From assembly GCA_009920595.1 (NCBI GenBank), contig RFZR01000023.1, forward strand, positions 1 through 13,951: a DNA stretch of 13,951 bases, read 5' to 3'. A program made the translations under genes and the position numbers. Under the pieces are notes generated by a model. The model ran no database searches. It saw only the letters and a program-made list of their open reading frames with translations, and was not told the origin of the DNA. The DNA comes from Alphaproteobacteria bacterium. Its GTDB lineage: Bacteria > Pseudomonadota > Alphaproteobacteria > Rhizobiales > Beijerinckiaceae. This document shows positions 8,155 through 13,951 of the stretch, one piece after another. Every line of letters starts with the position of its first letter. The stretch's first letter is position 1.

Positions 8155-9735
8155 ATGAATGCTCTGGTTCATCCACAAACATCTGGAACGCCGATGCTAC
8201 GCGCACCCAGCGAACAAGAACTCAGTCATCTTTTTGCCCTGGCTGAGCATGAAATTCTTCATGGTCGCTTGAGTGAAGCGTTGCTTCTCCTGCGTTTTAT
8301 TCGCGCAATTGATCCGAGCCATACGGATGCGGCGGCACGCACAGCGCTTGTTTTGTTTCGTCGAGAGCAATGGCCCGAAGCGTGGGACGCATTCGATATC
8401 CGTTTCAAACTCATGTCGGCGCAACCAACCGTTACAGTCAAGAATGCCGATGGCACGCGCAGAGATGTGCCGCGGTGGACGGGAGGCCCTGTTCCCAAAA
8501 AACTTCTCGTCATGGATGAGCAGGGGCTTGGTGATACGATTCACTTCGCGCGCTATCTCCGTTTTCTTGTTGAGAGAGATGTCGAGGTTACATTCGTAAC
8601 CCATCGCATTTTATTTGATTTGTTGAAGACGATGGAATTGCCGATCACTTTGAAACCGAGTGATGAACCGGGCAGTGTGGGTGGCGTTGGCGGCTGGACA
8701 CCTTTGCTTCATATTCCGCGCGCTTTGAATATTGATCCCGCGCGTTATGCTGACAAAATTCCCTATATTAAAGCGGATCCTCAGCGCGTTGAAAAATGGC
8801 GTGCCCGTTTGCCGAAAGATAAAAAGCTTATTGGTATTGCTTGGGCAGGCAATCCGGATTCGCCTGCGGAAAAAGGACGATCGGCTCCGCTCGAAGCCTT
8901 TGCACCCCTTGCTGAACTTCCCAATGTCGCGCTTGTTGTCCTGCAAAAAGGAAAAGGTTTTCAAGAAGTCGAAACCGTATCTTTTCGCGATAAGCTCGTT
9001 CTGTTGGGCGATGAATTTGATGAAGGTGGACAAGCCTTTCTCGATTCTGCTGCCGTCATGATGTCGCTTGATCACATTGTTTCAGTTGATACATCGATCC
9101 TTCATGTTGCTGGCGCTCTGGGACGGCCCACCGCGCTTCTGTTGCGTAGAGAGCCAGATTGGCGTTGGCTGGCGCGTGAAAGTGATAATGTGTGGTATCC
9201 GTCGGTTACGCTCTATCGGCAAAAAAATTCCGGTGAGTGGAGCGAGCCAATGGGACGACTTTGTGAGGCGCTGCAGAAAAATGATGAAGCGGTTACAGAA
9301 GCCGTAACCCAATCCGTAACTCACGAAACTCTGACCGATCCTCAGCGTCCTCTCATGCCGGTTTCAATCGGCGAGCTGGCGGACCGTCGAGGCATTCTTG
9401 ATCTTAAAGCTGAGCGCGCCCCCCAAAAAGCGGTCAAGGCAGAAGCCAAGAGGCAGCGGGCGGCGCTTGATCCGGCCTGGCAGGCAGTCGTTGAACGCAA
9501 TGATGCGGTCATCGGGCTTGATGCGGAATTACGCGCCATTAATGCGGAGCTTTGGGAGGTCGAAGACAAGCTTCGGATGGCCGAGAATGAAAAAGTCTTT
9601 GACGAGGCTTTTGTCGCGCTGGCCCGCTCTGTCTATCGGCTGAATGACCGCCGCTCGGAGATCAAGCGCCGAATTGACCGCATGGCTGGATCGTCTTTCA
9701 CGGAAATCAAATCCTATGCGGGCAAGAGAAAATGA
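8155..9735 (+). CDS. TPR / glycosyltransferase 9-like protein fused to a DUF6165-like domain
   Basis: Probable cytoplasmic glycosyltransferase of unknown acceptor. Residues 20-90 form TPR-like helices (AEHEILHGRLSEALLLLRFI, AWDAFDIRF). Residues 105-370 match the TPR-linked GT9-like family: PRWTGGPVPKKLLVMDEQGLGDTIHFARY is recognisable in parts, LIGIAWAGNP is at 225-233, and DTSILHVAGALGRP followed by DWRWL is at 312-339. A short linker (371-400) contains three EAVT/QSVT repeats. Residues 401-526 begin MPVSIGELADRRGILDLKAER and end ...IKSYAG, like complete stand-alone DUF6165 proteins, and are charged and probably helical. Met401 (nt 9355) has no ribosome binding site in front, so this reads as a fusion rather than a separate gene. 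AAGGAGG (8142-8148) sits six bases before the start. Sugar and target cannot be told from the sequence. Confidence 0.82.
   Translation: MNALVHPQTSGTPMLRAPSEQELSHLFALAEHEILHGRLSEALLLLRFIRAIDPSHTDAAARTALVLFRREQWPEAWDAFDIRFKLMSAQPTVTVKNADGTRRDVPRWTGGPVPKKLLVMDEQGLGDTIHFARYLRFLVERDVEVTFVTHRILFDLLKTMELPITLKPSDEPGSVGGVGGWTPLLHIPRALNIDPARYADKIPYIKADPQRVEKWRARLPKDKKLIGIAWAGNPDSPAEKGRSAPLEAFAPLAELPNVALVVLQKGKGFQEVETVSFRDKLVLLGDEFDEGGQAFLDSAAVMMSLDHIVSVDTSILHVAGALGRPTALLLRREPDWRWLARESDNVWYPSVTLYRQKNSGEWSEPMGRLCEALQKNDEAVTEAVTQSVTHETLTDPQRPLMPVSIGELADRRGILDLKAERAPQKAVKAEAKRQRAALDPAWQAVVERNDAVIGLDAELRAINAELWEVEDKLRMAENEKVFDEAFVALARSVYRLNDRRSEIKRRIDRMAGSSFTEIKSYAGKRK
9286..9321 (+). repeat. Three 12-bp imperfect tandem repeats in the domain linker
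   Basis: GAAGCGGTTACA, GAAGCCGTAACC and CAATCCGTAACT are in-frame imperfect copies encoding EAVT, EAVT and QSVT (residues 378-389). They lie between the glycosyltransferase part and the DUF6165-like part. The linker could have lengthened by slippage. Confidence 0.7.
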
Positions 9736-9748
9736 CGCTTTGACGCTT
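9733..9748 (+). repeat. 8-bp direct duplication at the gene end
   Basis: TGACGCTT occurs twice back to back (9733-9740 and 9741-9748). The first copy contains the TGA stop of the preceding gene, and the second copy repeats it out of frame. Likely simple slippage; no function is suggested. Confidence 0.5.
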
Positions 9749-9825
9749 TGGCCTTTTTCCTGTCCCCCTTGCCGTGCTAGAGCGCAATGCGCCTGAGAGC
9801 TGTTCGGGCGCGGAAGGCACAGGGA

Positions 9826-10347
9826 ATGGGTAACGTGATGGCGCGGTTGGGTGTGAGTGTAGGGGTCTTGGCGCTGCTGATTATGGGCGCGCCATCTCAT
9901 GCGCTGGCTGATAAAATAAAGAATCCAATCGCGATTTTTTCTGGCCTCGACAAGATCACAGGTCGGATCCTTTCTTTTGAAGTCGGCATTGATGAGACCG
10001 TGGAATATGGTGCGTTCTTGGTAACGCCGCGTGTGTGTTACACGCGCCCGATCACGGAACCTCAAAATACAACGGCCTTTATTGAAGTGGATGAGATCAC
10101 GGTTGGCGGCGACACCAAGCGACTTTTTGGCGGATGGATTTTTGCCTCTTCGCCGGGGCTCAATGGTGTTGAACATCCGATTTACGATGTGTGGTTGATT
10201 GGCTGCAAAGGCGGCACGGTTGTCATTCCGGAATCAACCGAGATTACACCGAAATCGCCGCCGCCACCGTCAGCCACTCAAGCACCTGCATCAGGTGCGC
10301 AGCCGACACAACTTGTGCCCGCAAAGCCGGCGAAGAAAACAAATTAG
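9826..10347 (+). CDS. DUF2155 domain protein, secreted or periplasmic
   Basis: Protein of unknown function conserved in alphaproteobacteria. The start at 9826 gives 173 residues: GGAAGG (9812-9817) lies eight bases before this ATG, and the protein then opens with a normal signal peptide (MARLGVSVGVLALLIMGAPS..., cleavage likely after HALA). An upstream in-frame ATG at 9787 would add 13 basic residues and lacks a good ribosome binding site. The mature part carries the family core: IAIFSGLDKITGRI, TPRVCYTRP, AFIEVDEI, LFGGWIFASSPGLNGVEHP and YDVWLIGC. Two cysteines (in RVCY and IGC) could form a disulfide. The last 35 or so residues are Pro/Ala-rich, ending in KKTN, and may be disordered or wall-spanning. 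It is convergent with aat and overlaps it by 4 bases. Confidence 0.85.
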   Translation: MGNVMARLGVSVGVLALLIMGAPSHALADKIKNPIAIFSGLDKITGRILSFEVGIDETVEYGAFLVTPRVCYTRPITEPQNTTAFIEVDEITVGGDTKRLFGGWIFASSPGLNGVEHPIYDVWLIGCKGGTVVIPESTEITPKSPPPPSATQAPASGAQPTQLVPAKPAKKTN

Positions 10348-11027
10348 ATAAATATATTTGTTTTGGCTGCGGTGAGGATCTTTAAGATCTCATCGCCTTG
10401 CTGCGTATGGTTCTCATCAAAAGCATAGAAATCGGCATCACTCATCAGCGCCCGATCGAGATGAGAGAGATAGGCGGCTCGGTCAATTTCAATCGCGCCA
10501 AGGCTTGCCAAATGTGGCGTGATGAATTGCGTATCAAGAAGTTGGAAATTTCCTTTGATCAAGCGTGCAACGAGATAAGCGAGAGCCACTTTCGAAGCAT
10601 CAGTCATTTTATGAAACATACTTTCGCCGAAAAACGCACCACCAAGCGTGATGCCGAAGAGGCCGCCAACGAGATCATTGTTGAAATAGGTTTCAACGCT
10701 GTGCGCGAAACCTTGCTCATGCAAAGCGCCATAAAGCGAACGCAAACGATGACTGATCCACGTCGTCTCGCGCGCATTCGCGCATGCTTCAACCATGGTA
10801 TTGAAATCTGTATTGATGCGGACTTCAAATTGATCAGCGCGGATCACTTTCGCGAGGCTTCGTGAAATATGAAACTGATCCAGCGGAATGATGCCACGTT
10901 GCCGCGGTTCAATCCAATGAAGCCATGGATCATGCGCACTCTCGGCCATCGGAAACACGCCAATTGAATAGGCGCGCAGCATCAATTCGGGAGTGATGCC
11001 GTCGGGCGAAAGCGACCGGCGGCTCAT
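10344..11027 (-). CDS. aat: Leucyl/phenylalanyl-tRNA-protein transferase
   Basis: Transfers Leu or Phe from aminoacyl-tRNA to N-terminal Arg/Lys of proteins, marking them for ClpAP through ClpS (N-degron pathway). The 227 residues match the family. Seen motifs are MLRAYSIGVFPMAES near the N-terminus, WIEPRQRGIIPLD, the GGLFGITLGGAFFGESMF core, DASKVALAYL, and the LLDTQFITPHLASLGA signature with the Asp/Gln pair at 165/167. The start lies six bases after the accC stop. Its best ribosome binding site, AGAGG, is inside the end of accC, so translation is probably coupled. The stop codon overlaps that of the convergent DUF2155 gene, leaving no room for an intrinsic terminator between them. Confidence 0.96.
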   Translation of the reverse strand: MSRRSLSPDGITPELMLRAYSIGVFPMAESAHDPWLHWIEPRQRGIIPLDQFHISRSLAKVIRADQFEVRINTDFNTMVEACANARETTWISHRLRSLYGALHEQGFAHSVETYFNNDLVGGLFGITLGGAFFGESMFHKMTDASKVALAYLVARLIKGNFQLLDTQFITPHLASLGAIEIDRAAYLSHLDRALMSDADFYAFDENHTQQGDEILKILTAAKTNIFI

Positions 11028-11033
11028 GGCGCT

Positions 11034-12398
11034 TTACGCCTCTGGCGTTCCATCCATACCGCCCGCATTCAAGAAATGCTCGAGCCAATGGATGTCATAA
11101 AGGCCGTTTTGAATATCTGAATTGCGCACAAGCGTGCGGAAAAGTGGCAAAGTTGTTTCAATGCCATCAACGACAAATTCATCAAGCGCACGACGAAGAC
11201 GCATTAGACATTCATTACGTGTGCGGCCATGAACGATAAGCTTGCCGACAAGCGAGTCATAATGCGGCGGAATTGTATAACCCTGATACACCGCTGAATC
11301 GACGCGCACACCCAAACCACCTGGTGGATGGAAATAAGCGATCTTGCCTGGTGAGGGACGGAAGGTTGCGGGGTTCTCGGCATTCACACGACATTCAATC
11401 GCATGACCTTGCAATTTGATGTCCGATTGTTTGATGCCAAGGGGCGCGCCAGCCGCAATACGGATTTGTTCATTCACAAGATCGATACCGGTAATCATTT
11501 CGGTAACCGGATGCTCGACCTGAATACGCGTGTTCATTTCAATGAAATAGAATTTTCCATCCTCATAAAGGAACTCAATGGTTCCTACACCGAGATAGCC
11601 AAGATCGCGCATGGCTTTTGCGCAGACTTCGCCGATCTCTGATCGCATGCTTTCATTGAGCGCAGGCGAGGGGCCTTCTTCCCACACTTTTTGATGGCGA
11701 CGTTGCAGCGAGCAATCACGCTCGCCAAGGTGGATGGCATTGCCTTGCCCATCGCCCAAGACTTGAATTTCGATATGGCGCGGCTTTTCTAAAAACTTTT
11801 CGATATAGACGGCATCGTCACCGAAGGCGGCCTTCGCCTCCGTACGTGCTGTATGAAAAGCGTCTACGAGATCTGCTTCCGTGCGCGCGACTTTCATGCC
11901 GCGTCCACCACCACCAGCGGCCGCTTTCACGATCACGGGAAAACCAATTTTCTTGGCGATCTTTAAAGCTTCTTTTTCGTCAGTTACGCCACCATCCGAA
12001 CCGGGCACACAAGGAATCCCCAGTTTCTTCGCTGTGCGCTTGGCTTCAATCTTATCTCCCATAATCCGAATATGTTCAGATTTAGGACCGATAAATGTGA
12101 TGCCGTGACTTTCGAGAATCTCCGCAAAGCGAGCATTCTCAGAAAGAAATCCATAACCCGGATGGATCGCATCCGCGCCCGTAATCTCACAAGCTGCAAG
12201 CAATGAGGGAATGTTAAGATATGAGTCGCGGGAAGTGGGCGGACCGATACAAACACTCTCATCAGCAAGCTTCACATGCATCGCATTCACATCAGCAGTC
12301 GAATGAACCGCCACTGTGGCAATGCCAAGCTCTTTACACGCGCGTAGCACACGCAGGGCAATCTCGCCGCGATTGGCAATGAGAACCTTGTCAAACAT
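11034..12398 (-). CDS. accC: Acetyl-CoA carboxylase, biotin carboxylase subunit
   Basis: Carboxylates the biotin on AccB using ATP and bicarbonate, the first half-reaction of malonyl-CoA synthesis. The 454 residues are standard length. It opens with MFDKVLIANRGEIALRV. The ATP-grasp domain has Lys116 and Lys158, the glycine-rich loop GGGGRGM at 162-168, His208 in RHIEIQVLG, and Lys237 in QKVWEEGPSP. The metal and catalytic set is Glu275, Glu287, Asn289 and Arg291 (IEMNTRIQVEHP). GAGGA lies a suitable distance before the ATG in the 21-base gap after accB. The two genes are co-transcribed in most bacteria. Confidence 0.98.
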   Translation of the reverse strand: MFDKVLIANRGEIALRVLRACKELGIATVAVHSTADVNAMHVKLADESVCIGPPTSRDSYLNIPSLLAACEITGADAIHPGYGFLSENARFAEILESHGITFIGPKSEHIRIMGDKIEAKRTAKKLGIPCVPGSDGGVTDEKEALKIAKKIGFPVIVKAAAGGGGRGMKVARTEADLVDAFHTARTEAKAAFGDDAVYIEKFLEKPRHIEIQVLGDGQGNAIHLGERDCSLQRRHQKVWEEGPSPALNESMRSEIGEVCAKAMRDLGYLGVGTIEFLYEDGKFYFIEMNTRIQVEHPVTEMITGIDLVNEQIRIAAGAPLGIKQSDIKLQGHAIECRVNAENPATFRPSPGKIAYFHPPGGLGVRVDSAVYQGYTIPPHYDSLVGKLIVHGRTRNECLMRLRRALDEFVVDGIETTLPLFRTLVRNSDIQNGLYDIHWLEHFLNAGGMDGTPEA

Positions 12399-12419
12399 TA
12401 AAGCGGTCCTCGGTTGCGA

Positions 12420-12992
12420 TTATTCAATGACAAGCAAAGTTTCGCCGAATTCGACCGGCTGTCCGTCTTCGACGAGAATGGCGGTTACAGTACCCGCGCG
12501 CGGCGCAACGATTTCGTTAAACGTCTTCATCGCTTCGATGAGCAAAATCTTTTCGCCCGCTTTCACGGTTGAGCCGACTTCAACAAAAGCTTTGGCGTCA
12601 GGAGAAGGGCGACGATAAGCGGTGCCGACCATCGGTGAAGGCACAGCACCTGCATGCGCCGCGTCGGCTTTTGTTGCTGGTGCGGATGCAGCGGGTACAG
12701 CGGCTTGCACGGGTGCAGCGGTAATAGGCTGCGGCACATGAACCGCATGAGCAACTGATGCGCCCACAAGCGTGCGCGCAACCTTGATCCGGAGATCACC
12801 TTTTTCGACTTCGATCTCGGAGAGATCGGTCTTGCCTAAAAGACGCGCGAGAACTTCGACAAGATCCGTGTCGATTGCGGAAGGGACTTTCGGTGCGCTC
12901 ACTTTACTCTCCGCTTTTTTAGGCGATGAGACGGCTGATGTTTTTGCCGCTTTCGACTTGGTGTTTGTCGCTTTTTTCATGGGCTTACGCAT
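12420..12992 (-). CDS. accB: Biotin carboxyl carrier protein of acetyl-CoA carboxylase
   Basis: Carries carboxybiotin between AccC and the AccAD carboxyltransferase. Residues 38-74 form the conserved N-terminal region (IDTDLVEVLARLL, then IEVEKGDLRIKVAR). An Ala/Pro-rich flexible linker runs to about 115. The biotinyl domain begins SPMVGTAYRRPSPDAKAF and has the biotinylated Lys156 in EAMKTFNEI. It ends QPVEFGETLLVIE. Before the conserved part are about 37 extra residues rich in Lys, Ala and Ser (KKATNTKSKAAKTS...), longer and more basic than in relatives I recall. GGAG lies about ten bases before the ATG at 12992. Another ATG at 12980 would drop only four residues and has a poorer upstream sequence. 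It follows aroQ by 32 bases. Confidence 0.96.
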   Translation of the reverse strand: MRKPMKKATNTKSKAAKTSAVSSPKKAESKVSAPKVPSAIDTDLVEVLARLLGKTDLSEIEVEKGDLRIKVARTLVGASVAHAVHVPQPITAAPVQAAVPAASAPATKADAAHAGAVPSPMVGTAYRRPSPDAKAFVEVGSTVKAGEKILLIEAMKTFNEIVAPRAGTVTAILVEDGQPVEFGETLLVIE

Positions 12993-13024
12993 TCCGTTTA
13001 GGCTCCGCTTTCAACGAGTCTTAA

Positions 13025-13459
13025 TCAGGCGAGATGAGTGATGAGGGCATCAAAGGCGAGTTCATAACTCGCTGCGCCAAAACCGCAGATCACACCTTTC
13101 GCAACAGGTGAAATATAAGAATGATGTCTGAAGGTTTCACGAGCGAACACATTGCTCAAATGCACTTCGATCACGGCTACACCTGTCGCGCGGATCGCGT
13201 CGTGAAGTGCGATCGAAGTATGCGTATAAGCGCCGGCGTTCAGAAGCACGCCCGCCTTGGCCGCGCCCGCTTCCTGGATCCAGTCCACAAGCTCGCCCTC
13301 GCGGTTTGTCTGCCGGAAGACGAGTTTCACTTTCGCCGCTTTGGCTTTCTTCTGGAGGGCTGCTTCAATGTCCTTGAGGGTCGCCGTGCCATAGGTCGAG
13401 GGTTCCCGCGTGCCGAGCAGGTTCAGATTTGGACCATTCAGGACGTGAACGGTTTTCAT
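13025..13459 (-). CDS. aroQ: Type II 3-dehydroquinate dehydratase
   Basis: Converts 3-dehydroquinate to 3-dehydroshikimate in the shikimate pathway by the anti-elimination, dodecameric enzyme type. The 144 residues match the family. Opening VHVLNGPNLNLLGTREPSTYG contains the lid Arg18 and catalytic Tyr23. NAGAYTHTS gives Asn74 and His80, EVHLSN gives His100, and FRHHSYISPVAKGVICGFG includes Arg111. AAGAGG lies seven bases before the ATG. It heads the aroQ-accB-accC-aat run; aroQ beside accBC is a common arrangement in proteobacteria and elsewhere. The 132-base gap to parE presumably contains the operon promoter, but I could not assign boxes. Confidence 0.97.
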   Translation of the reverse strand: MKTVHVLNGPNLNLLGTREPSTYGTATLKDIEAALQKKAKAAKVKLVFRQTNREGELVDWIQEAGAAKAGVLLNAGAYTHTSIALHDAIRATGVAVIEVHLSNVFARETFRHHSYISPVAKGVICGFGAASYELAFDALITHLA

Positions 13460-13591
13460 CGCTTTGCCTCTTCAGATGGCGTTCGGACCGAGCGGGGGCG
13501 AACCCCGGCGCATCCGATCCTCTTAGCCGCTTCGGGCCATCATTGAAAGTCTTTGGCCCATTTGGGGTTAATGGTGGCGGGGATAAAGGGC

Positions 13592-13951
13592 TTAGAGATC
13601 AACAAGCTCTGTCGCAAAAGCCGCCCGTTCTTGAATGAAGGCGAAGCGCGCCTCGGGCCGGTTGCCCATCAATTGCTCAACCGCGCTTTCCGCAGCGGGC
13701 TTGCCCTCGTCAGGAATGACGACCCTGAGAAGCGTGCGGCGACGCGGGTCCATAGTCGTTTCTTTGAGCTGGCCCGGCATCATTTCGCCCAAGCCTTTGA
13801 AACGGCCAATCTCGACATTGGACTTGCCCTTGAACTCCGTGCGCATCAGCTCGTCCTTGTGTGCGTCATTGCGCGCATAGGCGGTTTTGCCGCCATGGGA
13901 GAGCCGGTAGAGCGGCGGCACAGCCAGAAAAAGATGACCATTATCAATGAG
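13592..13951 (-). CDS. parE: DNA topoisomerase IV subunit B, C-terminal part only
   Basis: ATPase subunit of the type IIA topoisomerase that unlinks daughter chromosomes. The frame is open to the window edge: the ten codons beyond the GTG at 13921 read LIDNGHLFLA, continuing the family sequence into VPPLYRLSHGGKTAYARND. So the GTG is not a start, and the gene extends past 13951. The visible end holds the TOPRIM-distal core FKGLGEMMPGQLKETTMDP followed by RTLLRV, and the C-terminus EARFAFIQERAAFATELVDL. That ending, and the lack of anything after it, fit ParE better than GyrB. The TAA lies 132 bases upstream of aroQ on the same strand. Confidence 0.88.
   Translation of the reverse strand, partial: LIDNGHLFLAVPPLYRLSHGGKTAYARNDAHKDELMRTEFKGKSNVEIGRFKGLGEMMPGQLKETTMDPRRRTLLRVVIPDEGKPAAESAVEQLMGNRPEARFAFIQERAAFATELVDL

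Noticed and set aside
9355..9735. Separate small gene for a free-standing DUF6165 protein starting at ATG 9355
   Set aside because: No ribosome binding site precedes 9355 and the frame is continuous with the upstream glycosyltransferase, with no stop between, so a fusion is simpler.
9787..9825. Longer form of the DUF2155 protein starting at ATG 9787
   Set aside because: It has no good ribosome binding site and adds 13 basic residues before a normal signal peptide. GGAAGG is correctly placed for the ATG at 9826. It is not fully excluded.
13534..13559. Inverted repeat GGGCCA ... TGGCCC upstream of aroQ
   Set aside because: The stem is only 6 bp with a 14-base loop and no T-tract on either strand; this is within chance expectation and too weak to call a terminator or operator.

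Overview
The window is ordinary core chromosome of an alphaproteobacterium, most likely of the order Hyphomicrobiales (Rhizobiales). Several things point there: a CckA hybrid kinase directly upstream of recA, a eukaryote-type NADP isocitrate dehydrogenase, a bacterial NDUFA12 complex I subunit, a DUF2155 envelope protein, and the cluster parE / aroQ-accB-accC-aat. Base composition is moderately GC-rich. I see no phage, transposon, CRISPR array, tRNA or rRNA. Genes are densely packed and no gap exceeds 300 bases.

Layout. Plus strand, 1-6154: the 3' part of cckA (cut by the window edge), recA with a strong terminator, and alaS. An A/T-flanked GC hairpin lies between alaS and the convergent icd (minus strand) and probably ends transcription from both sides. 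From the icd start the strand switches again. A divergent intergenic region leads to an NDUFA12 gene, then a 526-residue protein joining a TPR/GT9-like glycosyltransferase to a DUF6165-like domain, then a secreted DUF2155 protein. This DUF2155 gene collides tail-to-tail with aat, sharing 4 bases. Minus strand, 13951-10344: the 3' end of parE, then the tight run aroQ-accB-accC-aat. This run covers type II dehydroquinase, both subunits of the biotin carboxylase half of acetyl-CoA carboxylase, and the Leu/Phe-tRNA-protein transferase of the N-degron pathway.

The genes serve cell-cycle phosphorelay signalling (CckA), recombination and repair (RecA), translation (AlaRS), the TCA cycle (Icd), respiration (NDUFA12), envelope or glycan work (GT-DUF6165, DUF2155), protein turnover (Aat), fatty acid synthesis (AccBC), shikimate metabolism (AroQ) and chromosome decatenation (ParE).

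I do not see a new multi-gene system. Three things deserve attention. First, alaS appears to carry an out-of-frame deletion near its 3' end: the conserved glycine-rich C-Ala motif is missing, and the family-like C-terminal tail continues in the +1 frame. Second, a complete DUF6165-like domain, with its own initiator-like Met, is fused to the C-terminus of a glycosyltransferase-like protein. Third, recA has no recognisable alphaproteobacterial LexA box upstream. Lesser points are a lysine-rich N-terminal extension on AccB and a near-palindrome just upstream of alaS.
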